Source: Brachybacterium aquaticum
GTDB lineage: Bacteria > Actinomycetota > Actinomycetes > Actinomycetales > Dermabacteraceae
Direction of reading: 5' to 3'
NCBI RefSeq assembly: GCF_014204755.1
Contig: NZ_JACHLZ010000001.1
Coordinates: 1,364,001 to 1,428,000, forward strand
DNA length: 64,000 nucleotides
Of this stretch, positions 16,858-26,542 are shown one piece after another. The notes beneath the pieces are model-generated. The model worked only from the letters and a program-made list of their open reading frames with translations, searched no databases and was not told the DNA's origin. How positions within the stretch are numbered: position 1 is the first letter of the stretch; every line of letters starts with the position of its first letter. The position numbers and the translations under genes were made by a program.

Positions 16858-18114
16858 GTGCATTCCTGGACCTCTCCCGCCCTGACCCCGCTTCCCGCCT
16901 CGGGGAAGCCGCTGCGGCTGTTCGACACCCGCGCCGGGCGGATCGCACCCGTCGTCCCGCTCACCCCGGGGACGGCCCGGCTGTACGTCTGCGGGATCAC
17001 GCCGTACGACGCCACCCATCTCGGCCACGCCGCGACCTACCACTCCGCGGATCTCATGCGCCGCGCCCTGCGCGACACCGGCCTCGAGGTCGAGATGGCC
17101 CAGAACATCACCGACGTGGATGATCCGCTGCTCGAGCGCGCCGACCGCGACGGCGTGGACTGGCAGGAGCTGGCCGCCTCGCAGGTGGAGCTGTTCGCCG
17201 AGGACATGACCGCCCTGCGCGTCGTCGCCCCGGAGACCTACCGCTCCGTGAGCGAGGCGATGGACGACATCATCGCCACCGTCACCGCCCTGCACGAGCG
17301 CGGCCGCGCCTACCAGGTCGCGACCCCTGACGCGGAGGGCGAGGACTGGTACCTCGACCTCTCGGTCGACGGTGCCCTCGGCGACGTCTCCGGCTGGACC
17401 GAGGAGCAGATGCTCGAGGTCTTCGCCGACCGCGGCGGCGACCCCGACCGCGAGGGCAAGCGCGGCCGCTTCGACCCGCTGCTGTGGCGGGCCGAGCGCG
17501 AGGGCGAGCCCGCCTGGGACGCCGGCGTGCTGGGCCGCGGCCGCCCCGGCTGGCACGTGGAGTGCGTGTGCATCGCCGAGGACGGGCTGGGCCTGCCCTT
17601 CGACATCCAGGCCGGCGGCAGCGACCTCGTCTTCCCCCATCACGATCTCTCGGCCGCGCACTCGGTGGCGCTGGGCCGCCCCTTCGCCGCGACCTACGCC
17701 CATGCGGGCATGGTCGCCTACGAGGGCGAGAAGATGAGCAAGTCGCTGGGGAACCTCGTGTTCGTCCATCGCCTCGTGCGCGGCGGCGTGGACCCGATGG
17801 TCATCCGCCTGGTCCTCATGGCCCACCACTACCGCTCAGACTGGGAGTGGTCCGACGACGAGCTCGCCGAGGCCGGCCGCCGCCTGGAGGCCTACCGCTC
17901 CGCGGCCCGTCGCCGCGACCTGCGCGCCGACGTGGTCGAGGCGCTGCGCGCCGCGCTGCGCGACGACCTGGACACCCCCGCCGCGCTCGCGGCCCTGGAC
18001 GCGTGGGCCGACGGCAGCGCGCTGCCGGGCACCGCCGAGGAGCTGCCTGCGGACGCCCCCGGCGATGTCGCCGCCGCGACCGACGCCCTGTTCGGCCTCG
18101 CCCTGAACGACTGA
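16858..18114 (+). CDS. mshC: L-cysteine:1D-myo-inosityl 2-amino-2-deoxy-glucopyranoside ligase (mycothiol synthesis)
   Basis: MshC joins cysteine to GlcN-inositol in ATP-dependent mycothiol synthesis. The 418-residue protein is a cysteinyl-tRNA-synthetase-like enzyme with 'YVCGITPYDATHLGHAATY' (zinc Cys and HIGH-like motif), 'NITDVDDPL', 'WHVECVCIAED' and KMSKS at about residue 291. Unlike CysS it has the ITPYDATH stretch typical of MshC. The GTG at 16858 gives the N-terminus 'HSWTSPALTPLP', which resembles the QSW start of mycobacterial MshC and fits the leaderless promoter. It converges with the PAC2 gene, stops 4 bp apart. Confidence 0.96.
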   Translation: MHSWTSPALTPLPASGKPLRLFDTRAGRIAPVVPLTPGTARLYVCGITPYDATHLGHAATYHSADLMRRALRDTGLEVEMAQNITDVDDPLLERADRDGVDWQELAASQVELFAEDMTALRVVAPETYRSVSEAMDDIIATVTALHERGRAYQVATPDAEGEDWYLDLSVDGALGDVSGWTEEQMLEVFADRGGDPDREGKRGRFDPLLWRAEREGEPAWDAGVLGRGRPGWHVECVCIAEDGLGLPFDIQAGGSDLVFPHHDLSAAHSVALGRPFAATYAHAGMVAYEGEKMSKSLGNLVFVHRLVRGGVDPMVIRLVLMAHHYRSDWEWSDDELAEAGRRLEAYRSAARRRDLRADVVEALRAALRDDLDTPAALAALDAWADGSALPGTAEELPADAPGDVAAATDALFGLALND

Positions 18115-18118
18115 GCGC

Positions 18119-18931
18119 TCAGTCCGTCTCGCGGCGGCGGCGCAGGAACTGCTCGAACTCCTTGGCGATCGCGTCACCGGTCGCCTCGGGCAGCCCCGCC
18201 GCGTCCTGTGCCCGCTCGAGCCGGCGCACGTACTCGGCGACGTCCTCGTCGGTGCGGGCCAGCTCGTCCACACCGCGCTCCCACGCCTCGGCGTCCTCGA
18301 TCAGCTCACCCAGCGGGATCGGGGCGCTGACCATGTCCTGCACCTCGCGCAGCAGGCTCAGCACCGCCTTCGGCGAGGAGTTCTGGGAGACGTAGTGCGG
18401 CACCTGAACCCAGATGCTGGTGGTGCGCAGGCCCGCGCTCGCGGTGCGCCGCGCGAGGATCGTCGGCACCCCCACCGGGCCCGAGTACTGCTCCGCCTCG
18501 TCCTCGACCTTCTGGGAGGGGACGGGCTCGACCTGGCTCGAGGTGGGTAGGGGCCGGGAGTGCGGGGAGTCGGCCAGCAGCGCGCCGAGGGAGATCACGG
18601 AGCTCACGTCCAGCTGCTGCAGCTGCTCGAGGATCTCGTCGCAGAACCGCTTCCAGTGCAGGGACGGCTCCGGGCCCGAGACCGTGATGATCTCCGGTCC
18701 GCGCGGCGGGGTGACCAGGCGCAGCTTCGTGTCCGGCCAGTCCACGACCCGCAGCCCCTCCTCGGTGGTGCGGATCTCCGGGCGGTTGACCTGGAAGTCG
18801 ATGAACTCCTCGGCGTCGACCGCGCCGACGGGCCGCGAGGGCCACACCTCGAGGAGATGCTCGATCACCCCGGTGGCCGCCTCGCCGGCATCGTTCCACC
18901 CGCTGAAGGCCGTGATGGCGATTCGACTCAT
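18119..18931 (-). CDS. PAC2 family protein
   Basis: The 270-residue protein belongs to the PAC2 (proteasome-assembly-chaperone-2-like) family: it starts 'SRIAITAFSGWNDAGEAAT' and shows 'EIITVSGPEPSLHW', 'VISLGALLADSPHSRP' and 'TSIWVQVPHYV'. Such proteins are common in actinobacteria near mshC; their role is not settled, and actinobacterial proteasomes do not clearly need them. Its presence here without proteasome genes argues that the name does not describe the function. I start at the ATG (18931-18929), which has TATGAT 6 bases upstream. Confidence 0.87.
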   Translation of the reverse strand: MSRIAITAFSGWNDAGEAATGVIEHLLEVWPSRPVGAVDAEEFIDFQVNRPEIRTTEEGLRVVDWPDTKLRLVTPPRGPEIITVSGPEPSLHWKRFCDEILEQLQQLDVSSVISLGALLADSPHSRPLPTSSQVEPVPSQKVEDEAEQYSGPVGVPTILARRTASAGLRTTSIWVQVPHYVSQNSSPKAVLSLLREVQDMVSAPIPLGELIEDAEAWERGVDELARTDEDVAEYVRRLERAQDAAGLPEATGDAIAKEFEQFLRRRRETD

Positions 18932-18937
18932 CGCTCC

Positions 18938-18943
18938 ATCATA
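18938..18943 (-). promoter_or_regulatory. -10 box TATGAT of the PAC2 gene, leaderless arrangement
   Basis: On the minus strand TATGAT is followed by 6 bases and the ATG at 18931. The layout is identical to that of mshC, which converges from the other side. Confidence 0.65.
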
Positions 18944-19108
18944 GGCTCGCCTCCCGCCCCCGAGCACAGCCTGTGACCATGGCGGACAGCCCCCCGTCGA
19001 CCCTGTCGTACCCCCGCCGCACCCCGCTTCGGAGGCGGGCCGCAGGAGCCCGGGCTATCCTCGCCCTGCCCTGGGCGGACGCCTCGCCCGGACCCGAGGA
19101 GAGCGACC

Positions 19109-20224
19109 ATGAGAACGCCCACGCTGCGACTGGGACCGCTGCCGCCGCTGCAGGTGAGCCCCGGCACCCTGGTCACCGTCCTGCTCGTGGCCGCGCTCAT
19201 GTACCCGGTGATGTCCGGGCCCGGCATCGCCCCAGCCACCTCGGCGCTGCTCGCCCTGACGATGGGCGTCTTCCTCATCCTCTCCGTGCTCGCCCACGAG
19301 ATCGCGCACGCCGTGGTCGCCCGCGCCTTCGGCGCCCGTATCGACCACATCGCCCTGACCCTGTGGGGCGGGCACACCCAGTGCCGCACCGACCGCATGT
19401 CCTCCCTCGGCTCGCTGCTGGTCTCCCTCTCCGGCCCCGCCACCAACGGCGTGCTCGCCGCGCTCACCGCCGCCGCCGGGGCACTGGTCGATCCCGAGTC
19501 CGCCATCGGCCTCCTGCTCGGCTCCATGACGTGGATGAACCTGGTCCTCGCCGTGTTCAACCTGCTGCCGGGGCTGCCGATGGACGGCGGTCGCGCCCTC
19601 GAGTCCCTGCTGGGGATCGTGCTGCGCAGCCCCACCACCGGCACCGTCGTCACCGCCTGGATCGGCCGCGCGATCGCGGTGGGCGTGGTCCTCTACCCGC
19701 TGTGGCTGATAGTGCGACGCGGGGGAGCGGGCACCGGATCGCTCCTGATGCTCGTGTGGGCCATGCTCATCGCCGGCATGCTGTGGCAGGGCGCGAGCCA
19801 GGCCCTCCGCGGCGCCACCGTGCAGAGGCGCGTCGAGACCCTCGACGCCGCCGCCCTCGCCCGCGGTCTCCGCCTCGTCCCCTCGCAGACCCCGCTCGCC
19901 CACCTCGGCACCCCCGAGCAGGCCGCCCAGGTGCTCCTGCTCGACCAGGCCGGTGCCCGACCGGGCACCGTCGGCCGCGCCTTCCGGATCGACCCGTCGG
20001 CCGCCGCGTCGGTCCCGCCCGAGCACTGCGCGACCACTCCGGCCTCCGCCGTCGCCGCACCGCTCGGGGACGTAGGCTCCCTGTCCGTGCACCTGCGCGG
20101 CGACGACCTGATCTCCCACATGGTCGAGCACCCGGCGGCGCTGTACCTCGTGGTCGAGGAGGCCGGCGGGTTGCGCGGTGTGATCATGAGCGCCGATGTC
20201 AACGCGCTCCTGCGCGGACGGTGA
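19109..20224 (+). CDS. Site-2 protease-like M50 metalloprotease
   Basis: The 371-residue membrane protein has the intramembrane zinc motif HEIAH near residue 64 and the second motif 'NLLPGLPMDGGR' near 155. Four to six hydrophobic segments lie in the first 230 residues, followed by a cytosolic C-terminal domain that resembles a CBS-type region ('LISHMVEHPAALYLVVEE', 'MSADVNALL'). Family members cut transmembrane substrates such as anti-sigma factors; no partner is evident. The ATG at 19109 follows GAGGAGAG. A TATCCT about 55 bp upstream may be its -10. It lies directly before trmI, as often seen in actinobacteria. Confidence 0.9.
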   Translation: MRTPTLRLGPLPPLQVSPGTLVTVLLVAALMYPVMSGPGIAPATSALLALTMGVFLILSVLAHEIAHAVVARAFGARIDHIALTLWGGHTQCRTDRMSSLGSLLVSLSGPATNGVLAALTAAAGALVDPESAIGLLLGSMTWMNLVLAVFNLLPGLPMDGGRALESLLGIVLRSPTTGTVVTAWIGRAIAVGVVLYPLWLIVRRGGAGTGSLLMLVWAMLIAGMLWQGASQALRGATVQRRVETLDAAALARGLRLVPSQTPLAHLGTPEQAAQVLLLDQAGARPGTVGRAFRIDPSAAASVPPEHCATTPASAVAAPLGDVGSLSVHLRGDDLISHMVEHPAALYLVVEEAGGLRGVIMSADVNALLRGR

Positions 20225-20254
20225 ACGGCACAGGTCACCGGCCAGGGCGCGGCC

Positions 20255-20260
20255 TATGCT
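20255..20260 (+). promoter_or_regulatory. -10 box TATGCT of trmI, leaderless arrangement
   Basis: TATGCT is followed by 7 bases and the ATG at 20268. A GGAGAG stretch lies between but is too close to the start to serve as a normal ribosome site. Confidence 0.55.
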
Positions 20261-20267
20261 GGAGAGC

Positions 20268-21374
20268 ATGACTTCTGAGCCGCAGCCCGCCGCCCCCGAC
20301 GAGGCGACGAGCCCCGCGCCCACGGACGGCGCCCAGGCCCCCGGCCCCGCGCCCCGCGCACCCCGCCGCGGCCTGGACCGCACCGGCCCCTTCGAGCTCG
20401 GCGACAAGGTCCAGCTCGCCGACGCGAAGAACCGCCTGCACACCATCACCCTGAAGCCCGGCGGCGAGTTCCACTCCCACCGCGGCGTGCTGCGTCACGA
20501 GCAGCTGATCGGCGCCGAGGACGGCACCGTCGTCGAGGACAACCACGGCACCCGCTACCAGGCGCTGCGCCCGCTGTACGCCGACTACATGCTCTCCATG
20601 CCGCGCGGCGCCGCGATCATCTACCCCAAGGACTCCGCGCAGATCCTCATGTGGGGCGACATCTTCCCCGGCGCCCGCGTGCTCGAGGCCGGCGTCGGCT
20701 CCGGCGGCCTGACCACCGCGCTGCTGCGCGCCGTCGGCCCCGAGGGCTCCGTGCACTCCATCGAGCGGCGCGAGGACTTCGCGGAGGTGGCCCGCGAGAA
20801 CGTCGGCACCTTCTTCGGCACCCCCGAGGGCGAGCTGCCCCCCACCTGGCAGCTCTCCATCGGCGACTTCCAGGACGTCGCCCCCACGCTCGGCACCGCC
20901 GCCGTGGACCGCGTGGTCCTGGACATGCTCGCGCCCTGGGAGTGCGTGGACGCCGCCGCGGACGTGCTCGTCTCCGGCGGGGTGTACCTCGCCTACGTCG
21001 CCACCGTCACCCAGCTCTCCCGCACCGCCGAGGCGCTGCGCGACCACGGCGAGTTCACCGAGCCCTACGCCTGGGAGACCTTCGTGCGCCCCTGGCACCT
21101 CGAGGGCCTCGCGGTGCGCCCCGAGCACCGCATGAACGCCCATACCGGCTTCCTGCTCACCGCCCGTCGCACCGCCCACGGCCAGGAGGCGCTGCGCCGC
21201 GTCACCCGCCCCGCGCCCGGCTCCCGCGACGAGGAGGAGCTGAACCACCCCGACAACGACGGCTTCGGCGGCTCGGACTCGGAGTGGACCTCGCAGGACG
21301 TGGGGGAGCGGGGCGTCGCCCCCAGGAAGCTCAAGCGCGCGCTGCGCGACATCCGCCAGGGCCGCGACCGCTGA
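20268..21374 (+). CDS. trmI: tRNA (adenine-58-N1)-methyltransferase TrmI
   Basis: TrmI makes m1A58 in the T-loop of tRNA. The 368-residue protein has a Pro/Ala-rich N-terminal tail (1-40), a small beta domain, then a Rossmann SAM-binding fold: '[19 protein letters not shown]' (motif I) and '[16 protein letters not shown]' (motif IV). The upstream '[16 protein letters not shown]' is typical. The C-terminus is charged and disordered-looking. In actinobacteria trmI commonly precedes the Pup/ARC genes, as here (82 bp to arc). Confidence 0.95.
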   Translation: MTSEPQPAAPDEATSPAPTDGAQAPGPAPRAPRRGLDRTGPFELGDKVQLADAKNRLHTITLKPGGEFHSHRGVLRHEQLIGAEDGTVVEDNHGTRYQALRPLYADYMLSMPRGAAIIYPKDSAQILMWGDIFPGARVLEAGVGSGGLTTALLRAVGPEGSVHSIERREDFAEVARENVGTFFGTPEGELPPTWQLSIGDFQDVAPTLGTAAVDRVVLDMLAPWECVDAAADVLVSGGVYLAYVATVTQLSRTAEALRDHGEFTEPYAWETFVRPWHLEGLAVRPEHRMNAHTGFLLTARRTAHGQEALRRVTRPAPGSRDEEELNHPDNDGFGGSDSEWTSQDVGERGVAPRKLKRALRDIRQGRDR

Positions 21375-21456
21375 GCTGATCCGCAGCGCACCGCGCCCGC
21401 ACGCCCGGGCCCCGCACGCTGAGGCCCCGCACGTCGAAGGAGGAGGAGAGGCAGGG

Positions 21457-23061
21457 ATGAAGACCTACGCCGAGATGACCGCCGAGCTCGAGAAGCTCGC
21501 CGCCCACAACGAGCGCCTCGTGGCCGGGCTGCGCTCCGCCCGCGCCCAGATCGTCGAGCTCAAGGAGGACCTCGAGCGCGTCGGCGACCCGCCGAACTCC
21601 TACGCCACCTTCCTGCGCCGCTGCGAGGGCACCACCATCGACGTGCTCCACAACGGCCGCCGCCTGCGGGTCGCGACCGCGGCGAGCCTGGACCTGGACG
21701 CCCTCACGCCCGGCACCGAGCTGCGGCTGAACGAGGCCCTCGCCGCCGTGGAGGCCGTCCCGCAGGGCGACGCCGGCAATGTGGTGCCCGTCGTCGAGGC
21801 CCTTGCCGACTCGCGCGTGCTGGTCGCCGTCGCACCCGACGACACCCGCGTGCTGCGCCGCTCCGGCACGCTCGCCGAGGAGCTGCTCCACCCCGGAGAC
21901 CACGTCCTGGTGGACCTGCGCAGCCAGCTCGTGCTCGAGCGGATCGACCGCGCCGAGATCACCGACCTCGTCCTCGAGCAGGTGCCCGAGGTGTCCTTCG
22001 ACCAGATCGGCGGGCTCGGCGAGCAGATCGAGGCGATCCGTGACGCGGTCGAGCTGCCCTTCCTCCAGCAGGACCTCTACCGCACCTACGGTCTGCGACC
22101 CCCGCAGGGCGTGCTGCTCTACGGCCCCCCCGGCTGCGGCAAGACCATGATCGCCAAGGCCGTCGCCCACGAGCTCGTGCTGCGCAGCGCCGAGGTGCGC
22201 GGGGTCAGCGCCCAGGAGGCACTGGAGAACTCCGCGTTCCTCAACGTCAAGGGCCCGGAGCTGCTGAACAAGTACGTCGGCGAGACCGAGCGGTCCATCC
22301 GCCTCGTCTTCGAGCGGGCCCGCGAGAAGGCCGCCGCCGACCACCCGGTCGTCATCTTCTTCGACGAGATGGAGGCGCTGTTCCGCACCCGCGGCACGGG
22401 GCTGTCCAGCGACGTGGAGACCACGATCGTGCCCCAGCTGCTCGCCGAGATCGACGGCGTGGAGGGCCTGGACAACGTCATCGTCATCGGCGCCTCCAAC
22501 CGCGAGGACATGATCGACCCCGCGATCCTGCGCCCCGGCCGCCTGGACGTGAAGATCCGCGTGCGCCGCCCCAACGCCCGCGCCGGCCGCGAGATCCTCG
22601 GCCTCTACCTCGACGAGTCCGTGCCGGTGCGCGAGGACCGTGAGGAGCTGCTGGACCTCGCCACCCGCGAGATCTACGCCGACACGCCCGCCACCGCCTA
22701 CGTGCGCGTGGAGTACTCCGACGGCGGCCACGACGTGCTGCACTTCCGCGACTTCGTCTCCGGCGCGACCCTGCGCAACATCGTGGACCGCGCGAAGAAG
22801 CTCGCCGTGAAGGACCAGCTCGCCACCGGCGAGGTCGGCGTCGCCTCCCGCCACCTGCGCGAGGCGATCGCCGCCGAGTTCGCCGAGAACGAGGACATGC
22901 CCTCGGCCGCCCACGCCGAGGACTGGGCCAAGGTCACCGGCATGCCCGGCCGACGCCGCCGCGTCGACGCCGTGGTCCCGCTCCAGGAACACGCCCTGCC
23001 CGAGGGCACCGCCGCCGACGACACCGCCGCTGCCGCCCCTGCCGAGGAGGTCACCGCATGA
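21457..23061 (+). CDS. arc: ARC/Mpa-type AAA+ ATPase of the pupylation system
   Basis: ARC (Mpa) forms a hexameric ring that recognises Pup through its N-terminal coiled coil and unfolds tagged proteins. The 534-residue protein has the coiled coil at about 1-45, OB folds to about 180, Walker A GPPGCGKT at 223-230, Walker B '[12 protein letters not shown]' with D303/E304, and '[20 protein letters not shown]'. The last residues are 'EEVTA'. Proteasomal Mpa normally ends in a short motif with a penultimate Tyr (GQYL-like) that docks into the 20S core; it is missing here, matching the missing prcBA genes. ATG at 21457 behind AGGAGGAG; its stop overlaps dop. Confidence 0.95.
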   Translation: MKTYAEMTAELEKLAAHNERLVAGLRSARAQIVELKEDLERVGDPPNSYATFLRRCEGTTIDVLHNGRRLRVATAASLDLDALTPGTELRLNEALAAVEAVPQGDAGNVVPVVEALADSRVLVAVAPDDTRVLRRSGTLAEELLHPGDHVLVDLRSQLVLERIDRAEITDLVLEQVPEVSFDQIGGLGEQIEAIRDAVELPFLQQDLYRTYGLRPPQGVLLYGPPGCGKTMIAKAVAHELVLRSAEVRGVSAQEALENSAFLNVKGPELLNKYVGETERSIRLVFERAREKAAADHPVVIFFDEMEALFRTRGTGLSSDVETTIVPQLLAEIDGVEGLDNVIVIGASNREDMIDPAILRPGRLDVKIRVRRPNARAGREILGLYLDESVPVREDREELLDLATREIYADTPATAYVRVEYSDGGHDVLHFRDFVSGATLRNIVDRAKKLAVKDQLATGEVGVASRHLREAIAAEFAENEDMPSAAHAEDWAKVTGMPGRRRRVDAVVPLQEHALPEGTAADDTAAAAPAEEVTA

Positions 23062-24770
23062 GCACCCCCGACAGCACGAGCACGCCCGGCACCGGGAGCG
23101 CCCCCGCGCTGACCACCGAGCGGGTCATGGGCATCGAGACCGAGTTCGGGGTGCTGCACGCCGACCTCGAGGACCGCGCCCGCGCCGGCGCCGGCAGCTC
23201 GATCCTGCTCTCCCACCTCGTCGTCGGCGCCTATGCGCTGCTCGACCCCGCCGAGGGCGACCGCGGCCGACGCGTGCGCTGGGACTACGGCGACGAGACC
23301 CCGCTGCGCGATGCCCGCGGCTTCGAGCTGCAGCGCGCCGCCGCGCACCCCTCCCAGCTCACCGACGAGGTGCGCGACGCGCACGTGCCGAGCGTCGAGA
23401 TGGACGCGCCGCTGACCGGCCCCGAGATCGCGCCCGACGGCGACGACGCCGAGGTGCTCGCCTGGGCGTCCCAGCGCTCCATCGGGAACGCGGTGCTGCG
23501 CAACGGCGCCCGCTGGTACGTCGACCACGCCCACCCCGAGTACTCCGGCCCCGAGGTCACCCGCGCCCGTGAGGCCGTGGTCACCGACCGGGCCGGCGAG
23601 GAGATCGCCCGGCGGGCGATGGACCTCCTCGCCGCGGCCGACGGGATCCCCGACGTCGCGCTGTACAAGAACAACACCGACGGCAAGGGCGCCTCCTACG
23701 GCACCCACGAGAACTACCTCGTCGAGCGCGACGTGCCCTTCGAGCGGGTCGTCGCGGCGCTGCTGCCCTTCCTCGCCTCCCGTCAGGTGCTGGTCGGCGC
23801 CGGTCGCGTCGGCCTCGGCACCCGCGGCCAGGAGCCCGGCTACCAGATCTCCTCCCGCGCGGACTTCTTCGAGGCCGAGGTGGGGCTCGAGACCACCCTG
23901 AACCGGCCCATCGTCAACACCCGCGACGAGCCGCACTCCGACCCGAGGCGCTTCCGCCGCCTCCACGTGATCATCGGGGACGCGAACCTTCTGGAGGAGT
24001 CGACCTTCCTCAAGCTCGGCACCACCTCCCTGGTCCTCGCCGCACTCGAGGCCGAGCACCGCACCGGCGCCCCGATCCTGCCCGACCTGCGCCTGGCCGA
24101 CCCGGTCGCGGCCGTGCGCACCCTCAGCCACGACCCGACCCTGCAGGCCACCGTCCCGCTCGTGGACGGGCGGGAGCTCACCGGCCTGCAGCTCCAGCGC
24201 GCCCACCTCGACGCCCTCTGGGCCGTCGCCGACCACGCCGATCAGGAGACCGCGCAGGTGCTCACCGCTTGGGGCGAGATCCTCGACCTGCTCGAGCAGG
24301 ACCCGATGCTCGCCGCAGGCCGCGTCGAATGGGTCGCCAAGCTCAGCCTGCTCGAGCGCTACCGCACCCGCCACGGACTGGAATGGGGCGACCCGCGCCT
24401 GGCCATGGTGGACCTGCAGTACTCGGACCTCCGCCCGGGACGGGGCCTGTTCGGCAAGCTCCGCGCCGCCGGCGCCGTGCCCGCCCTCGTCCCGCAGGAC
24501 GAGGTGGAGGCCGCCGTGCTCACCGCCCCCGCCTCCACCCGCGCCCACCTGCGCGGCGGGCTGATCGCCGCGCACCGCGAGGCGGTCCCGTCGGCCGGAT
24601 GGGACGCGATCACCCTCGCCGGGCCCGCCGGTGGCCACCGCCTGCGCCTGGCCGATCCGCGGCTCGGCAGCGAGGAGTGGTGCCGCACCCACGGCGTCGA
24701 CCCCGCCGCCGACGTCGACGAGATCGTCGAGGCGCTGCGCCGCGCCGTCTCCGAGACCGCACACCCCTGA
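23058..24770 (+). CDS. dop: Pup deamidase/depupylase
   Basis: Dop converts the C-terminal Gln of Pup to Glu and also removes Pup from substrates. The 570-residue protein shows the glutamine-synthetase-like core: 'GIETEFGV' near 25, '[16 protein letters not shown]', the catalytic Asp in '[11 protein letters not shown]' (D156), and '[19 protein letters not shown]'. It is longer than the roughly 500-residue mycobacterial enzyme: a 20-residue N-terminal tail and about 35 extra residues in the Dop-loop between 'RGFELQR' and '[10 protein letters not shown]'. It overlaps arc by 4 bp and precedes pup. Confidence 0.95.
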   Translation: MSTPDSTSTPGTGSAPALTTERVMGIETEFGVLHADLEDRARAGAGSSILLSHLVVGAYALLDPAEGDRGRRVRWDYGDETPLRDARGFELQRAAAHPSQLTDEVRDAHVPSVEMDAPLTGPEIAPDGDDAEVLAWASQRSIGNAVLRNGARWYVDHAHPEYSGPEVTRAREAVVTDRAGEEIARRAMDLLAAADGIPDVALYKNNTDGKGASYGTHENYLVERDVPFERVVAALLPFLASRQVLVGAGRVGLGTRGQEPGYQISSRADFFEAEVGLETTLNRPIVNTRDEPHSDPRRFRRLHVIIGDANLLEESTFLKLGTTSLVLAALEAEHRTGAPILPDLRLADPVAAVRTLSHDPTLQATVPLVDGRELTGLQLQRAHLDALWAVADHADQETAQVLTAWGEILDLLEQDPMLAAGRVEWVAKLSLLERYRTRHGLEWGDPRLAMVDLQYSDLRPGRGLFGKLRAAGAVPALVPQDEVEAAVLTAPASTRAHLRGGLIAAHREAVPSAGWDAITLAGPAGGHRLRLADPRLGSEEWCRTHGVDPAADVDEIVEALRRAVSETAHP

Positions 24771-24828
24771 CCCTGCACCGCATCAGTTCCAGCCTCAGTT
24801 CCCGCACCAGCACCACGAGGAGGACCCC

Positions 24829-25017
24829 ATGTCCCAGCAGTCCCTGAACGCCCCCGGCTCCGGTCCGGAGGACAACGACGCCGACGACGCCGTCACCGGC
24901 GGCCAGACCTTCGCCTCCGCCCAGGCGGCCGACGACCTCCTGGACGAGATCGACTCCGTCCTCGAGGAGAACGCCGAGACCTTCGTGCGCTCCTTCGTGC
25001 AGAAGGGCGGCCAGTGA
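24829..25017 (+). CDS. pup: Prokaryotic ubiquitin-like protein Pup
   Basis: The 62-residue acidic protein is the tag itself. It starts 'SQQSLNAPGSGPEDNDA', has the ARC-binding helix region 'AADDLLDEIDSVLEENAE', and ends QKGGQ. The terminal Gln means Dop must deamidate it before PafA can ligate it to lysines. The ATG at 24829 follows GAGGAGGA. It sits between dop and pafA with only 4 bp to pafA; in proteasome-bearing actinobacteria prcB and prcA lie at this point. Confidence 0.97.
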   Translation: MSQQSLNAPGSGPEDNDADDAVTGGQTFASAQAADDLLDEIDSVLEENAETFVRSFVQKGGQ

Positions 25018-25021
25018 CCCG

Positions 25022-26416
25022 ATGAAGCGCCGAGTGGGAGGACTGGAGACCGAGTTCGGACTCGTGTGCGTGCGGGCCGACGGCAGCCGTGCGCTCGAGC
25101 CCGAGGAGGCCGCGCGCGAGCTGTTCCGGCCCGTGGTCGCCATGGGCCGCTCCTCGAACGTGTTCCTGCGCAACGCCGCCCGGCTCTACCTCGACGTCGG
25201 CTCGCACCCCGAGTACGCGACCGCCGAGTGCGACGACTGGTGGGAGCTGGTCGCGCAGGACCGGGCGGGGGAGAGGATCTTCGCCGACCTCGCCGCCTCC
25301 GCGGACCAGCGCCTGGCCGAGGCCGGGCACGACGCCCGCATCCACCTGCTCAAGAACAACGTCGACTCCGCCGGCAACGCCTTCGGCTCCCACGAGAACT
25401 ACCTCGTGGACCGTCGCGGCGAGTTCACCCGCCTGCCCCGCTACCTGCTGCCGTTCCTGGTCACTCGCCAGATCGTCACCGGAGCCGGCGGTGTGGTCCC
25501 CGCCCCCGAGGGCGAGGAGGGCGGCCGCTTCGTCTTCTCCCGCCGCAGCGATCACATGTGGGAGGCGGTCTCCTCCGCGACCACCCGCACCCGCCCCATC
25601 ATCAACACCCGCGACGAACCGCACGGCGACCCCACCCGCTTCCGCCGCCTGCACGTCATCGTGGGCGACTCGACCATGTCCGAGGTGTCCACCCACCTCC
25701 GCTTCGCGACGACGGATCTGGTGCTGCGCGCGATAGAGTCCGGCCGCGCCCTGCCCGAGCTGACCCTCTCCGACGACATCGCCGCGATCCGCGCCGTGGC
25801 CCGCGACCTGAGCGGCACCGCGCCGCTGCCGCTCGAGGGCGGGGGCACCACCACCGCTCTCGAGGTCCAGCAGCGCTGGCTCGACCACGTCGCCGACCTG
25901 GCGGACGAGACCGAGCAGGAGGTGCTGGAGACCTGGCAGAAGGCCCTGGATGCCGTGCGCACCGGCGACCGCTCCTGGGCCTCGACCCACCTCGACTGGG
26001 CCATCAAGGAGCGCCTGTTCGCCCAGGTCACCGAGCGCAAGGGCATAGACCTCGCCGATCCCGCGATCGAGCGGCTCGACCTCGCCTATCACGACATCGC
26101 TCCGCAGCGTGGCGTCTTCTTCGCCCTCCAGCGCCGCGGCCTCGCCCCCTCGATCCTGCCGGACGCACGGATCGAGGCGGCCCGCACCGTCGCCCCGACC
26201 ACCACTCGCGCCCACCTGCGCGGCCAGGTCGTCACCGCCGCCCAGGAGCACCGCGTCGACCACGTGGTGGACTGGACCACGCTGCGTCTGACCCGCCAGG
26301 GCGCGATGCCCGTGCAGGTGCTGGACCCGTTCACCACCCAGCTCGACGCGGTCGACGCCCTGCTCGAGGAGATCCGCGCCCAGGGCAGCCCGGCCACCCC
26401 GCCGCCCCTCGCCTGA
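25022..26416 (+). CDS. pafA: Pup--protein ligase
   Basis: PafA attaches deamidated Pup to substrate lysines using ATP. The 464-residue protein has 'GLETEFGLVC' at the N-terminus, the catalytic Asp in 'RLYLDVGSHPEYAT' (D58), 'IHLLKNNVDSAGNAFGSHE', and 'FRRLHVIVGDSTMSE'. It lacks the Dop-loop that distinguishes Dop. The ATG at 25022 is 4 bp after the pup stop, so both are on one mRNA. In mycobacteria pafB and pafC follow; here two FKBP genes follow and pafBC lies at 40.8 kb. Confidence 0.97.
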   Translation: MKRRVGGLETEFGLVCVRADGSRALEPEEAARELFRPVVAMGRSSNVFLRNAARLYLDVGSHPEYATAECDDWWELVAQDRAGERIFADLAASADQRLAEAGHDARIHLLKNNVDSAGNAFGSHENYLVDRRGEFTRLPRYLLPFLVTRQIVTGAGGVVPAPEGEEGGRFVFSRRSDHMWEAVSSATTRTRPIINTRDEPHGDPTRFRRLHVIVGDSTMSEVSTHLRFATTDLVLRAIESGRALPELTLSDDIAAIRAVARDLSGTAPLPLEGGGTTTALEVQQRWLDHVADLADETEQEVLETWQKALDAVRTGDRSWASTHLDWAIKERLFAQVTERKGIDLADPAIERLDLAYHDIAPQRGVFFALQRRGLAPSILPDARIEAARTVAPTTTRAHLRGQVVTAAQEHRVDHVVDWTTLRLTRQGAMPVQVLDPFTTQLDAVDALLEEIRAQGSPATPPPLA

Positions 26417-26484
26417 GCCACCCCGCCCGGGACTTTCCGCCTGAGACGACACCCACCCCGGCGCTCCAGCCGACGCCCAAGCTG

Positions 26485-26503
26485 CGCCCCGTACCCTGGG
26501 GCG
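26485..26503 (+). promoter_or_regulatory. Candidate -10 box inside an inverted repeat
   Basis: CGCCCC (26485-26490) and GGGGCG (26498-26503) flank GTACCCT, whose TACCCT could be the -10 of the FKBP lipoprotein gene about 45 bp downstream. It may equally be a weak terminator for pafA. Confidence 0.3.
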
Positions 26504-26542
26504 TGCCCCTCCGCCGGGGACGCCGATCCGAAAGGTCCTCCA

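Noticed and set aside
18119..18931. PAC2 protein as evidence that a proteasome is present
   Set aside because: PAC2 proteins are widespread in actinobacteria regardless of 20S genes, and the Pup locus here has none.
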